This document shows, in pieces, positions 52,128 through 63,443 of a stretch of DNA of 64,000 nucleotides (position 1 is the stretch's first letter; every line of letters begins with the position of its first letter). The position numbers and the translations under genes were made by a program. This DNA comes from Gari tellinella (taxonomy: Eukaryota; Mollusca; Bivalvia; Cardiida; Psammobiidae). The notes beneath the pieces were generated by a model. That model saw only the letters and a list, made by a program, of their open reading frames with translations, was not told the DNA's origin and did no database searches. The DNA lies in the NCBI GenBank assembly GCA_922989275.2, contig OV277869.1:434001-498000 (forward strand). Reading direction: 5' to 3'.

Positions 52128-52377
52128 TTAACTTTTTGAACCCTAGTCACGCATATATGCGTCATTTGCAAATAGTGTACCTGTGATGAGTACACTTGTC
52201 TTATGCAAACAGTGTAGACCCTGATCAGAGGGCTCCTTAAGGAGCCCCCTGATCAGGGTCTACACTGTTTGTAATTTTGACAAATATTTAAAAATCAACC
52301 CTAAAAATTCAAAAATGGTCTCGTCTAAGTTGAAAACTAGAATTGTCCATTTGAGGTTTCAGGGAGGAAAGGATTAA
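52128..52377. repeat. MITE-C, full length
   Basis: TTAACTTTTTGAACCCTAG to CAGGGAGGAAAGGATTAA; core 52204-52272 with GGCTCCTTAAGGAGCC centre. Confidence 0.85.
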
Positions 52378-52811
52378 ACATCGTGATTTAGCACTGTCAC
52401 TGTCGTGATATAGTCTGTTTCAGTTTTCGGCCTGCTTTTATCTGTAAAATTTGGAATTTGATGCTTTTTATTAGTATTACTTTTTATATGTTTGTCAAAC
52501 AGCGTTACACGGCCTCTGATCACTATCCAAATTGATGGCAAAATAATAAAAAAAAATATAATAATAGTAAAGACTTTATTTAACGAGAGAACTTATTTGA
52601 TAATGTCAATGAATCTTCCATGAGGTCCTCAACATAACATATAATACAAGACGGTAATATTTACAAGGTTACAGAGTATAAGAATCAGTACATATAGGTG
52701 TTCAAATTAAACTATTTGACTCGGTTAAACTGCTTAACAGGTCATGTAGAAATGAACATGTAACTTTTACGTATATCATCATATCCTATAGAGCATCAAC
52801 TATACACAATC

Positions 52812-52964
52812 AACCCTTTCACTGCCATTATAACTTCATAACCGGACAAATTTATGAACAAACAGTTTTGGATTCCGATCAGATCCTGTGTTACGCGGTT
52901 ACTTCTGATCTGGATCATAACTATTAGAAAGAGATAATGCTGACTAATCTTGCACTGAAAAGGT
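52812..52964. repeat. MITE-A, short
   Basis: AACCCTTTCACTGCCATTA to GCACTGAAAAGGT, with a bulged core at 52858-52925. Confidence 0.65.
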
Positions 52965-53041
52965 AAAAAAGTGCATTGACAAATTTTGGTTGAATTAAAT
53001 TTTACCAATTTACATCAAAATTAATACAGTGATTGAAGCTT

Positions 53042-53112
53042 GAAACTGGTTGAAAGTAAAGCAGAATGCGCCTAAATGCTCATTCTGCTTTACTTTCAAT
53101 CCGCGTCAAGTA
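53042..53112. repeat. MITE-B core
   Basis: CTGGTTGAAAGTAAAGCAGA and complement; flanks decayed. Confidence 0.75.
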
Positions 53113-53219
53113 AATTGATTGTAGCCGCCTTTGGTGATGAAAGCCATGAGTTCAGCAAAGAAATCGATGGCCGTTGTTTGCCATAGATTGCGAGTCGGCT
53201 ACCGGTCTGAAATGCAGTT

Positions 53220-53575
53220 GAGAAAAACGTTATTCTTCCGTTTAAACGCAAACGCATTGCAATGAAATATAGAAAATTACAACTTTTTGACAATTATGAC
53301 TACCAGTTTTAATCTGAGTGGCAAACAGTTTGGAGCCTGATCAGACGCCGGGTTACCCGGCGTCTGATCTGGCTCCAAACTGTTTACAATGGAAGAAGGA
53401 GAATAAGAGATAGGAGAAGAACTTAATAAGCAATTGCTTTCGTTTCAATCCTAATGATCTATGTATGACTTAAACGTATGTTTGTATTATGAAATAAAAT
53501 ATTTTAAACTAATGGAAGTGGAAATACAATGTAATAGTTTTAGCGTACACGCGTTCATTGGGAAATATACGTTTT
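53220..53575. repeat. MITE-E with extended right arm
   Basis: AACGTTATTCTTCCGTTTAA and AAACGCAAACGCATTGC at left, perfect GGAGCC-type core 53322-53390, and GCGTTCATTGGGAAATA at right. Confidence 0.7.
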
Positions 53576-53959
53576 CTCAACTGTACTCTTCATGCTACAC
53601 GCTGCACACGGGGCACAAACTGCTAACATCAGCCGCAAACAGTGGCAACTGAACACGCTACTGGGGTCGAATTTCGTTTTATTGGCGACTGTACTACTAA
53701 TGTAAGTCAAGAAGTTGATTTTATACAAAACCATCGACCCATGTAACAGTATGATGTATTGTACTGATATAAAAAAAATAGGTTAGATCTATTAACCTTA
53801 CATAAAATGTATGCCATTGCGTAGTGTCAAAGATGATATACAATGTACATGTACAATGCATGAATTATGTATTCACTTTATGCGAATAGCAATTTGGGTA
53901 GTCGTTCCCATCCCTAGTATAAGAGCTACTTAAGCACAAGTAAAACTAACTTAAAACAA

Positions 53960-54115
53960 AACACCAAGGTATGTATATTGGGGTGGGTCATTTTTTTGAC
54001 AGTAGGGGCTCAACATTCGCCGATGGGGGTCATTATTCGACGACGGGGTGGTCATTCTACGACGTCGAATTTTGACCGGGGGTCACTACTCGATAGGGGT
54101 CTTCGTTTACACTTC
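53960..54115. repeat. G-rich irregular repeat
   Basis: GGGGGTCAT, GGGGTGGTCATT, GGGGGTCACTACTCGA recur with ATTCGACGACG-type spacers. Confidence 0.55.
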
Positions 54116-54161
54116 GTTACACCGTCTACTACAATTACTTGTCAAATTAAAGTTTGTACAT

Positions 54162-54380
54162 TGAAGGAGAACGCGCCTTAAGGCGTGTTCTGCTTTACTT
54201 TCAACTTGCATTTAGCTTAGAGAGTTAAGGCAGCACATACTGTCTACTACAATGTAGAAAATATTCTATTTATATTCATGATTATATAAACGGGATATGC
54301 TTATGTGATTACTTGAAGCGGATTTAAAGCGAAGCAGAAAGCGCCTTAAGGCGCGTTCTGCTTTACTTTCAGCCTGCTGT
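54162..54380. repeat. Two MITE-B-type cores
   Basis: Half core near 54165-54210 and a paired core at 54312-54376 with AAGCGCCTTAAGGCGCGTT centre. Confidence 0.65.
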
Positions 54381-54836
54381 AAATTTCAATCTCTAGATTT
54401 CTTGAATAAATGTTAAACTTTATGACAGTCATTATGGCGTCATAAACCATCATGATCTAACACAATACCATCTGCTTCAGTTTTCCGCCTACTTTAATCA
54501 TTAAAATTTGGAACTTGATACTTTTTATATGCTTGTAAAACAATGTGAATCCTGATCGCGTGACGCGGCGTCTGATCGGAATTCAAACTGACTGCAAATT
54601 TGTCTGTATCCGCCTTTTGTGGTGCAAGGGTTAAGCTGGTACAAATTTCGGGGGTTTTGGTGACTACTAATAATTTAAGTAAAGAATTTGATTTTATACA
54701 AAATCGTTGATTCATGTCAAAGCAATAGTTATGATTACATGTACTGATATAAAAATATACAGGTAAGATCTATTAACCTTACATCCCCTTTATGTCATTG
54801 CCGTATAGTTCATATATGTAGTCATGTATACGCATT

Positions 54837-55530
54837 TTAACTCATTCACCTCTGAAACCTTAAATTTAAAAATCCAAAATTGAATTTAGTCTAGTTCACC
54901 TTTTATTATTTTAGGGTGTTAATAACAGTATGATGCAACATAACAAGCAGTGAAGACCCGTTTTGTACACTGTTTGCATAGGACAAGTGTAATCCTAACA
55001 GTTATACTGTTTTTAAATGACGAGTATACTCGTCGCTAGTGTTGAATATGTTTAAAAAACTAACATCTGTGTATCAAACAATTTTGCTCCAGATGAGACG
55101 CTGACGGTCGCTCGGCGTATCATCCGGATTCAAAATCAGTCGTGCTATGACAAAACCTTATTGCATTGCAAACAGTGTAGATCAAGGTCAGCCGACGCGT
55201 CTTAGACGCGGTGGCTGGCCTTGATCTACTCTGTTTGACACCCACACTCATCTAAAGCAATAATTATATTAAGCAGTATTATCTACGGCATTTGGATGTG
55301 TAGACCCACCACACATAAATAGCCTGGGATGACAGCGGTGCTTGGTCTGTACAATATTTTCAATGCAATAAGGCTGGTTTTGTCATGGCACGGCTCAAAT
55401 GTTATGCAACAATAAGTCACAATTTCTTACCCATTTCATCGTACCGGCGGTGTATTTGTCCCATGCAAACAGTGTAGACGCATATTAAAGGGATCCTAAA
55501 GGAGCCCCCTGACCAGGATCTGCATTGTAT
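54837..55530. repeat. MITE-C fragments and three related cores
   Basis: Reversed MITE-C arm at 54837-54905. A hairpin at 55169-55243 has a new stem (GTGTAGATCAAGGTCAGCC paired with GGCTGGCCTTGATCTAC) around GACGCGTCTTAGACGCG. A decayed MITE-C core follows at 55460-55530. Confidence 0.65.
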
Positions 55531-55958
55531 GCTTTTTAAGGAATATTTCGAATATGTATTGTGTTCATGGAGCTAAGCGGTTTCATACAAAGTGTGACCT
55601 GGTTTTTTCCATACCTTTATGAACACAATACATATTCGATTTATTCCTTATAATCTAATATCACTTCTGAATGTAAGAAAGAAATTAAATAGAGAATTTG
55701 ATATGAGTGCTCATTATTTGACACGTTTAAGTCGTACATTGTAGTGTGCGTGCGTGCTTTATTGAGAATGTAAACACAGATGCGTTCTTTCTTTGTTTAT
55801 GTAGGGGTGTTATTAAATTATTTCACGATATAGTCAAACTAATTTGAAACTGGAATTGTCCACTTGAAGTGTCATGGGTCAGCGAGTTAACAATTGGCTA
55901 TTAAAGCGGCCACATATATCAATAAAACTTCAATCAAATAGTTTGGTTATTTTATGCA

Positions 55959-56168
55959 TTAACTCTTTCACTCACAATGGCGCCAAAAAGCGCATTTTCA
56001 AACAGTTTTGATCATGATCAGACGCCGCGTAACGCGACGTCTGATAAAGATCAAAACTGTTTGCCACTTATTTTGAAATAACTTCAGTTATACTGCCTTA
56101 AATCTAACTTTAAACGATATTGCAGACAACAATATTGAAGCAGACGACAATATGGCGGTGAAGGGATA
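55959..56168. repeat. MITE-A, near full length
   Basis: TTAACTCTTTCACTCACAAT to GGCGGTGAAGGGATA, core 55999-56062 (TTTTGATCATGATCAGACGC), AGCAGACGACAATATGG arm. Confidence 0.75.
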
Positions 56169-56248
56169 CAACTTCTCACAATTATTTGATCATGAAAGGT
56201 TTAAAACTAGGCACTAACGTAGCACCTATGTTAAGCAGCCACTTTTAA

Positions 56249-57190
56249 GGGTGTATCAATGTCATGACTTTGGGAAGTTTTCAAAGTATATGAAAACACT
56301 CTATGATGGTTTTGTATTGAAGAGCTATTTAAGATGAATGAAAAAATAGAAAAAGTGTACATTTTGGTGAACAACAGTTGGCTCTACGGCCATGTAAAAT
56401 TTACCCCACCCACTTCCTCTTATTTTGTCCTTTTCAAACAGCCCGCTTCAATAAAATCCATTTTAAATGAAAACAAATATGATAATTTGGTTTTGTGTTA
56501 TTTATTTCCTATCTATGGTAGTATTTCTTCATACAAAAACTAATTTAAGAAAAAAAAGGCACCAAATGTGAAATTTGTAAAGCTCTAAATATCATCGATA
56601 TGGTACTTTTTTGTAAATTGTGTAAGGGGCGATAACTCTTTTTACTTTAATAACTCAAAATTTTCAACACTGACCTTTCAATTTCTTTTCATATTTTGAA
56701 CTGTCTTAGTATGGGCTTTCATCTGGTAGAATATAAGAAAAAGTTAAATACTAGAACTATTTCATTTTCAAACTTTTTTACTTTTTTTCATAAAATAAAA
56801 AAATTAATAAAATCATGCCCTATATAAAGCATATTTTTGATATTCAAGGATCCATATTGTTCAAACCTGGTGCCTGCTTTGTCTAAATTTGGGTTTATAT
56901 ATGTGAACATACCACCATAGACATGAAATATATAAAGAAAACCCAAATTAACATTTTGTTTTGTTTTGAAATAGATTTTACTGAAGCTTGTACTCTGAAT
57001 GGGTAAAATTTGAAGAAAAAAATCCAAATTTGACATACCTTTTTCAAATCGCTGTAGATCAGAAAAAAGGACACCACCATATATATTTTTTTTCATTTTT
57101 TCATACATCATAAATAGCTCTTCCAAAAAAACAATGATAGAAAAAAAGTTTAATACTTTGAAAAAAATGGCTCATGACATTGATACACCC
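56249..57190. mobile_element. TTAA-flanked foldback element, 942 bp
   Basis: TTAA at 56245-56248 and 57191-57194; termini GGGTGTATCAATGTCATGA exactly inverted. The two halves are diverged inverted copies over much of their length, e.g. CTTCAATAAAATCCATTT near 56446 against the complement of 56960-56990. Frames on opposite strands therefore give similar peptides (QPASIKSILNENK and QSTSFSKIYFKTK). No known protein is recognised. Confidence 0.8.
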
Positions 57191-57679
57191 TTAAGAAGAT
57201 CATCTAACCATTCACCCAGTTAATCATAATGCAGGAAATAAAATCATACAGAAACCTCCTTTATACACTTTCTGCGCTACTTTTTAAACAGTAATCTTCT
57301 TTTGAGGTCGTCGTACTTTCTACATGAATGACTGTCGAACAAAATCTAACTGCACCGGGATGCGTTCATGCACCCCTCCCTTTATGCTGCACGCTTTTCT
57401 CGTGCTTCTAATGCACATTCAAAACAACCAATACCTTTCATATTCAGTCGGAACTCGATAACTTGAACTTGTTTAAGTCGAAGTTACCTGAATTTTAAAA
57501 TTAAAATGTGGCGCAACCACCTCTTAACTTTGAAATACGAGTATGTTTGACTAAAGGGTGCCCGAGTTGTCGAAATTGTCCTAAAAGTACGGCTAGGTTA
57601 AATTTAATATAAAAAACCAGTTTGAATTATCGAACTGTATCAAAGATTTTACCAGCAATTCGCCTATAATAACGTAATA

Positions 57680-57850
57680 CATTATGAACAATTGTCGTCT
57701 GCTTTTATATCTAAAATTTAAAGTTTATGTATCAAGAAATATTAAAATGGGTATCAAACAATTTGGATCCTGACCAGACGCCGCGTTACGCGGCGTCTGA
57801 TCAGGATACAAACTGTACATGCAAATAAGTGTTGTACACGGGGTTAGGCA
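57680..57850. repeat. MITE-A, partial
   Basis: AATTGTCGTCTGCTTTTAT arm, perfectly paired core 57756-57822, and CGGGGTTAGGCAGTG remnant. Confidence 0.65.
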
Positions 57851-57870
57851 GTGAATCAATGGGTTTTATA

Positions 57871-58118
57871 TACTGTTGAAAAAACGTTATTCTCCCGATA
57901 AACGCGTTTATGCTAAAACTATTATTTCCATTGCAAACTGTTTGGAGCCAGATCAGACGCCGGGGAACCCGGCGTCTGATCTGGTTTCAAACTGTTTGCC
58001 ACTCAGACAAAAATTAATTGTGAGAAGTGTCAGAAAATTGTTTTTTTCTATATTTTAGTGAATTGCGTTTGCGTTTATTTTCGTTGAAGCGGGAAAGAAT
58101 AGCGTATTCTCCACTGTG
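57871..58118. repeat. MITE-E, full length
   Basis: TACTGTTGAAAAAACGTTAT to GAATAGCGTATTCTCCACTG; GGAGCC-type core 57932-57997 around CCGGGGAACCCGG. Confidence 0.8.
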
Positions 58119-58261
58119 TATGTTTGAACAGTGTAGGCTGACCCAATGCATACAGCTTACATAGACGAATGACACTATATTCTGTATTAATTAAATTACA
58201 ACTCAAAACCGTTTCAAAAGAAATTGAAAAAACTCGCTTTGATACTGATTCAAACTTAATG

Positions 58262-58320
58262 CAGAACAAACGTAAAGCAGAAAGCTCCGAAAGGAGCTTT
58301 CTGCGTCACTTTTATTATGC
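58262..58320. repeat. Variant MITE-B-type hairpin
   Basis: CGTAAAGCAGAAAGCTCCGA mirrored by GGAGCTTTCTGCGTCACTTT. Confidence 0.65.
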
Positions 58321-58493
58321 ATTAGACGAGCACATGCCTTTAGAAATATATAATTATACATACACTTACTTCTTAAGACAAGGGCAGTTTGACATATGGT
58401 TGACTGTATTCGTGTTCATCGGGGCGTAGCTTTAGAAAAGTCAACGTGTTCGCTGCACTCAAGTGTATTCGAGATTAGACGGCGAAAGACGTG

Positions 58494-58676
58494 ATGGACG
58501 GAGAGAAACAGCGCGAAGCGGACATATACCATAACGGTGGATACAGTAATGACGAAGTAGCCGTGGACAATGTTGACGTAATAGGGGCCGGGGATGACCC
58601 CAAGGAAGGACGCGGGGTCATATATACTGTGGAGGACGTCCCGCCGTGGTATCTTTGCATACTACTCGGCTTCCAG
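58494..58676 (+). CDS. SLC23-type nucleobase/ascorbate transporter, first coding exon (3' partial)
   Basis: ATG at 58494 opens 61 codons ending CAG/GTAACG, phase 0. The N-terminal tail is acidic and polar ([20 protein letters not shown]), and the exon ends [18 protein letters not shown], which closely matches the start of the first membrane helix in SLC23A1/SLC23A2. Family knowledge: these plasma-membrane proteins are sodium-coupled ascorbate carriers in vertebrates, while invertebrate relatives may carry nucleobases; the substrate cannot be told from this exon. No second exon (expected to start with HYLT-like residues) is seen in the remaining 5.3 kb, so the gene continues past the window. 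A GTG codon precedes the ATG in frame but is not a plausible eukaryotic start. Confidence 0.87.
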
Positions 58677-58725
58677 GTAACGTGTTTTCAGTTTGTGTCA
58701 AAATTGTATTGTTTTTATTTTAACC

Positions 58726-58871
58726 CCAGAATTGTTTAATGGACAATTCCAATTTCCAATTAAGTTTAGTCTATTGTTTAATGTTTAGGGGTGATTTTAA
58801 CAAGATATTGCAAAATGGCAAACAGTGCATTACTGTAGGGGGCCCTCTGATCCGGGTTTACACTGTTTGTT
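58726..58871. repeat. MITE-C, left end decayed, reversed
   Basis: TTTAATGGACAATTCCAATT arm, GTTTAGGGGTGATTTTAAC, and half core GGGGGCCCTCTGATCCGGG at 58838-58871. Confidence 0.55.
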
Positions 58872-58876
58872 TTATC

Positions 58877-58966
58877 CACAGGGAATCGGCTCAATGTCAA
58901 AGTGCTCTATATATAGATAATATATTATTAGTCTATATATATAGCACTTTGACTATGAGCCCCTGT
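58877..58966. repeat. Palindrome rich in TATA
   Basis: CCACAGGG...CAAAGTGCTCTATATATA pairs with TATATATAGCACTTTGA...CCCCTGTGG. Confidence 0.75.
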
Positions 58967-58984
58967 GGTTTTTCCAGATGTTCT

Positions 58985-59060
58985 TATAAAGAAACATACT
59001 CGGAATCGAACCCTGGTCGCCAGGTTCGCCAGGTTTGCAGTCATGCACTCTACCTCCATA
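58985..59060 (-). repeat. tRNA-derived SINE head
   Basis: Minus strand TCTATGGAGGTAGAGTGCA (A-box type) and CAGGGTTCGATTCCG (B-box type), with a duplicated GCGAACCTGGCGACC in the spacer. Confidence 0.55.
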
Positions 59061-59279
59061 GAAGCGCCCTTATATAAAAAGCCGTGCAAATGATCATAAA
59101 CCTACACGTGTGACATTTGCAAAGGACAAGTGTACTATTCACAGGTACAATTTTGATGATTACGAGTATAGTCGTCGCTAGGGTTGAATGTGTCCTAGTC
59201 CTTATGGTGCGTATATTAATATGTCGTTTACATACTGTGCGTTAGTGATGGCTGACGCACATGACAGAGGGTAGTGAAT

Positions 59280-59400
59280 GAGTGTGTTTTCAGAAGAGAA
59301 TTTATTGAACGCGTTGGATAAAATAATATGTTGCGAGCCTTGGCGAGCAACAAATCATTTTATCCAACGAGTTCAATAAATTAACTACTGAAAACACATG
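59280..59400. repeat. Foldback element
   Basis: GTGTTTTCAG...GAATTTATTGAAC pairs with GTTCAATAAATT...CTGAAAACAC around TTGCGAGCCTTGGCGAGCAA. The right flank TATTCTATTTATCACATAA matches the flank of the foldback at 42845. Confidence 0.8.
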
Positions 59401-59419
59401 AATGTGATATTCTATTTAT

Positions 59420-59935
59420 CACATAAACAACAAGTGACACAAAAATCCGAACGTTTTTACTTTCACCTTTTCCTCAGCTATTAGGAAAAGATTTGTCATA
59501 AGTGTTATTAGGTTTTATGCAACCATAGATAAAAACACCTATCATACTAAAGTAAAGGATAACAACATCAATGTGTTGTGAAAAGATAAATTCATATTTT
59601 GAATTAATGTTTAATCTAAAATTGTTCTTATTGACTAAAAATTATCATTTGACATTTAGTTTCGTTTTCAAAAGTACGTCATTATTGCAACATGGTTTCA
59701 TTATTGTGGTAACTTCTAAATTTTTAAAAACAAAAAGTTTGTTCCGTGCCTTCGTGGTGAATTCCTGTGCATCACAACTCCAAACCGTTGTAAAATACCG
59801 TTTAACAACGGTATAACATATATTAGTTCTTAATTTAAATAAATATTATAAGATAAGCATATTTCTTATTGGCTTTATCTTATGTCCCCAAAGTATGCTC
59901 CGGTGACATATAGTAATCTAACTCCATCCGTACAT
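59420..59935 (+). other. SLC23-like intron, AT-rich
   Basis: No exon, RNA gene or clear repeat seen. Confidence 0.45.
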
Positions 59936-59939
59936 TCGT

Positions 59940-61030
59940 CCGTGTAAACCGTGTCCGGAGCATATCTCCTATATTACTTCAGGTAGGAAAGTCAAAGTTG
60001 ATACATCCTGGGATGGTGGAATGTCGCGTACCTTTTTCCGGTTACTGTGACCTTGACCAGTAAACTAAAGTGTACAGAAGCGTGTCCGGACATATTTCCT
60101 ACATTTCCTCGGCTAGGTATACATGTACCAAAGGTGGTGTGTGAAAGATACATATTGGTTTGGCGGAGTGTAGCGTACTATTTCATGTCATCTTTGTCAT
60201 TGTGACATTGACATTGACCTCAATTGTACAAAAAGCTTGTTCGGAGCATATTTCGCATAGCTTATCAGCTAGGGATAGCACATTTGTCGTTGGACTAGTG
60301 TACCATTCTTCAGGTCAGTCTGACCTTGACATTGACATTGACCTCAATTGTACAAAAAAGCTTCTCCGGGGCATATCTCCTAAACCTTATCAGCCAGGGA
60401 TAGAACAGTTTGTGTATGAATACATTCTGGGATCGATGAGAGTTGTGTACTTCTTTCAGGTCAATGTGACCTTTACAGTGACATTTGACCTCAATTGTAC
60501 AAAATATTGTCTGGAGCATATCGCCCATATCTTATCAGCTAGGAATAGCAAACATGGCGTGTAACTTCATCTCGAGATGGTGGAATGTTGCGTACCATTT
60601 TTTCAGGTCATTGTAACCTTGATCTTGACCGTTGACCTTATTTGTTCAAAACGCGTGTCCGTGGTATATCTACTACTAGCATGTTCTTTCGGATAGCATT
60701 GCCATAGTTATTGTGTGGATACATCTTGGGGTGGCGGAGTGTCGCGAACAATTTCAGGTAACCGTGACTTCAGCACTGACCTATGACCTCAATTATACCA
60801 AAACCTTCTCCGAAGCTTATTATCTCCTATACCTTATCAGCTGGGAATAACAAACTGCGTGTGTGAATACATCCTGGGATTGCCGCGTAAATGGTTTAGA
60901 TCACTGTGATCTTGACCTTGACTGTTGACCTCAATTGTTCAAGAGGCTTGTCCGGGGATTGATTATGTCATATAACCTTATCAGATAGGGAAAGGCAATT
61001 TGGTGTGTGAGTACATCTTGAGATGACAGT
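59940..61030. repeat. Satellite-like array, unit about 120-150 bp, about eight units
   Basis: Units share TGACCTTGACATTGACC-type stretches, CAATTGTACAAAA, TGTCCGGAGCATATCTCC, CTTATCAGCTAGGGATAG and ACATCCTGGGATGG. An 134-codon frame inside it (60160-60564) spans several units and is a repeat artefact. Confidence 0.85.
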
Positions 61031-61157
61031 GTCACTCATATCGTCTTCAAATGTTCTTTATGAGTATACCTACAGGGTTGTAAACAATAACAAAATGTAT
61101 TTCAAGGTCGATAAACACTTTGGGGGATTTTGTCACTTACTATGACACACTTCCTGT

Positions 61158-61404
61158 TTAACTCTTTCACTGCCAAATTAATCGTGAGTGTTTTACCCCA
61201 TCACCGCTACATTGTCGTCTGCTTCAATTATGTTGTCTGCAAGATCATTTCAAAGTTAGATTTCAGGTAGTATGACTTAAGAAATATTGATAAGTGTGTC
61301 AAACAGTTTGGGTCCTGGTCAGACGCCGCGTTACGCGGAGTCTGATCAGGATCCAAACTGTTTGCAAAGTCCCCTTTTGGCGCCATTGGCAGTGAAAGAG
61401 TTTA
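61158..61404. repeat. MITE-A, full length
   Basis: TTTAACTCTTTCACTGCCAA and complement TTGGCAGTGAAAGAGTTTAA at the ends, GTCGTCTGCTTCAATTATG arm, core 61298-61365. The best-preserved MITE-A of the window. Confidence 0.9.
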
Positions 61405-61554
61405 ATATGTGAAGCCTTATTTTGTACATGCTAGAGTACCTTAGATATATAGTCGGGTTAAAAAGCTCTCCCGAGATTCACGAATACATTGTACATGTAA
61501 GTTGTTATTTGTATATGTCTCACCGACTCAAATAAATATTTTCTTATTGAGGAG

Positions 61555-61692
61555 TGCACTTGTTCTGTGCAAACAGTGCGGTCACTGTTTTCCATTTCGC
61601 GCATTGAAAAACAACCCTAAATAGTCAAAATGAACTAGGCTTGATTTGAGTCTGGAAATGTCCAGCTGAAATTTCAGGGGTGAATGGGTAAA
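61555..61692. repeat. MITE-C right part, core deleted
   Basis: GTGCAAACAGTGCGGTCACTG is what remains of the core; right arm CCAGCTGAAATTTCAGGGGT. Confidence 0.6.
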
Positions 61693-61894
61693 TGAACTGT
61701 CCCATACATGTTTTTGGACGTATATTCTTATGCTTCATGAAATCATTTACAAAATTGAGTTGAGGCCTATTCCGGTTTTCAGACTGTTTACAGTTTTGTT
61801 CCATGTTTCAAGTTCTCTGTATATATAATATACATAGAGAGAATAATTATTTTCTCTCAGAAGTTTAGTTAAGAAATAATAAATTAGTACCAGT

Positions 61895-62060
61895 GTTTTA
61901 TGGTGCAATTAAACACGGATAGGAGTTCAGATATGTAGTAATTAAATCATGAGGCCTACGGCCGAGTGATTTAATATTTAATAACCAGCATAACGACTAC
62001 CGATGTTTTATTGTACGATAAAACACTGGTATTAGTTGATTAGTTCGGTTCTAACCACAT
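61895..62060. repeat. Decayed foldback
   Basis: TACCAGTGTTTTATGGTGC pairs with the complement of CGATAAAACACTGGTATTAG, with inner TAATTAAATCATGAGGCC/GGCCGAGTGATTTAATAT pairing. Confidence 0.6.
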
Positions 62061-62270
62061 TTTGCACTGACGCAACGGCGTAACATTTCTTGGAGTACGC
62101 ATTTTCGAAGCTATACTACGTCATGTTAAGCCGTTACATCGCGTATTGTATTGTTATATGAGCTTTTGTACCATTATTGGGCAATGGAATATGTTTAAAC
62201 TAACATCGTGTGCGTGTTTTATTGAAAATTTAAACATAGATACATGTACGTTTCTTCTTTGTTTATATGG

Positions 62271-62289
62271 TGGGGGGGGGGGGGGGGGT
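62271..62289. repeat. Poly-G tract
   Basis: A run of G with one T after GTTTATATGGT; length is uncertain in such runs. Confidence 0.8.
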
Positions 62290-62357
62290 GTACGCGAGGT
62301 GAGTACACTTCCTGGTTTGAAGCAATCACCAGCTCCGAGATTACAAAGCGTTTGAGC

Positions 62358-62450
62358 TGAGTCTAAACTCATTCCCAAGCATTTGATTGGTCAGATTTGA
62401 GCCTGGGCTCAAATCTGACCAATCAAATGCTTGGGAACACACTCAGACTA
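62358..62450. repeat. Palindrome
   Basis: CCCAAGCATTTGATTGGTCA and complement meet at GAGCCTGGGCTC; almost perfect arms of about 45 bp. Confidence 0.9.
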
Positions 62451-62558
62451 AACTAAAACACTTTATAACCTCGAAGCCAGTGCTCTCAAGTACTTTGATT
62501 TTTCTATGTGACGAAAGAAGACACGCTACTACAGTACCAGTCAATAATATAATATCAG

Positions 62559-62821
62559 TTAGTGGTTGAAATTATTGTTTGACCAATGAGAGTTTTTTTG
62601 TAAGTCAGTACTATCAAACACTAAACAACGACCAAAAAATTTAATCCTGTGCATGCGTATTTGGGTTGATTCGCAGGTGTTTCTTTGGGTGCGGTATGTC
62701 CATTTCCTTTGACATCTCTTTGTCGGTACTACATGTATTTAAAAAGGGTGTTTCGGGAAGAAATTTCCAATTGACGGTATAGCTCTTTGTCGGTACCAAA
62801 AAAATAATTTCAACCACTAAA
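62559..62821. mobile_element. MITE with TTAGTGGTTGAAATTATT ends
   Basis: TTAGTGGTTGAAATTATT at the left and AATAATTTCAACCACTAAA at the right are inverted. Internal TCGGTACnA repeats. Confidence 0.75.
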
Positions 62822-62823
62822 AT

Positions 62824-62925
62824 GGTTAGTGTCTATTAGTCTATTTTAACAAAAGATTAAAAGTCTCTCGGTGCCCCTCGCTTGACTTTTCATTTTTGTT
62901 AAAATCAACTAATAGACACTAACCT
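62824..62925. repeat. Palindrome next to the previous MITE
   Basis: GGTTAGTGTCTATTAGTC and GACTAAT-like complement AACTAATAGACACTAACC, with inner TTAACAAAA/TTTTGTTAA. Confidence 0.8.
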
Positions 62926-62936
62926 ATACTAAAAGA

Positions 62937-63175
62937 AAACGTTATTCTTTCCCCCTTAAAGGCAAGCGAAACGCAAACGCAATGTTCCCTAAAACGGAGA
63001 AAATGACCAAAACAAATTGATAACTCTGGCTATTCCTTTTAATCTGAGTTGCAAACAGTTTGGATCCAGATCAGACGCCGGTATACCCGGTGTCTGATCT
63101 TGCTCCAAACTGTTTGCAATGGAATAATAATTTTGGCGTAACGCGTTTATTGGGAAAGAATAACAGTCTTCTCGA
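62937..63175. repeat. MITE-E, near full length
   Basis: AAAACGTTATTCTTTCCCCC, AAACGCAAACGCAATG arm, core 63050-63120 around GCCGGTATACCCGG, right end GCGTTTATTGGGAAAGAATA. Confidence 0.75.
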
Positions 63176-63188
63176 TCTTAGGTAAAAT

Positions 63189-63443
63189 CAGGGCTGCCAT
63201 AAGTTGACATGAAAAATCCTAAGATTTCCAAACTTGCATTTTTAAAGTGCGATTTAACGAATCGTACCTTTACCCATTAGCCTTTTTCTTGTTTTGTTGA
63301 CATGCAACTACTTAAAGCAGGCTGTAAGTAAAGCAGAATGCGCCTTAGGGCGCATTCTGTTTTACTTTCAGCCTGCTTTAAGCTACTATGTACTGGGAAA
63401 AAATCCGGAGATTTAGGAAAAATCCGGAGAAATGGCAGCCCTG
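63189..63443. repeat. MITE-H, full length, reversed
   Basis: CAGGGCTGCCAT and ATGGCAGCCCTG ends with TAAAAT repeated outside both (63183-63188, 63444-63449). The core 63316-63383 is the MITE-B-type hairpin. Confidence 0.9.

Noticed and set aside
53978..54181. 67-aa frame in the G-rich region
   Set aside because: Follows an irregular GGGGGTCA repeat and ends in a MITE-B arm; no family similarity.
60160..60564. 134-aa frame and its antisense frame
   Set aside because: Spans several units of a satellite array; amino-acid repeats mirror the DNA unit.
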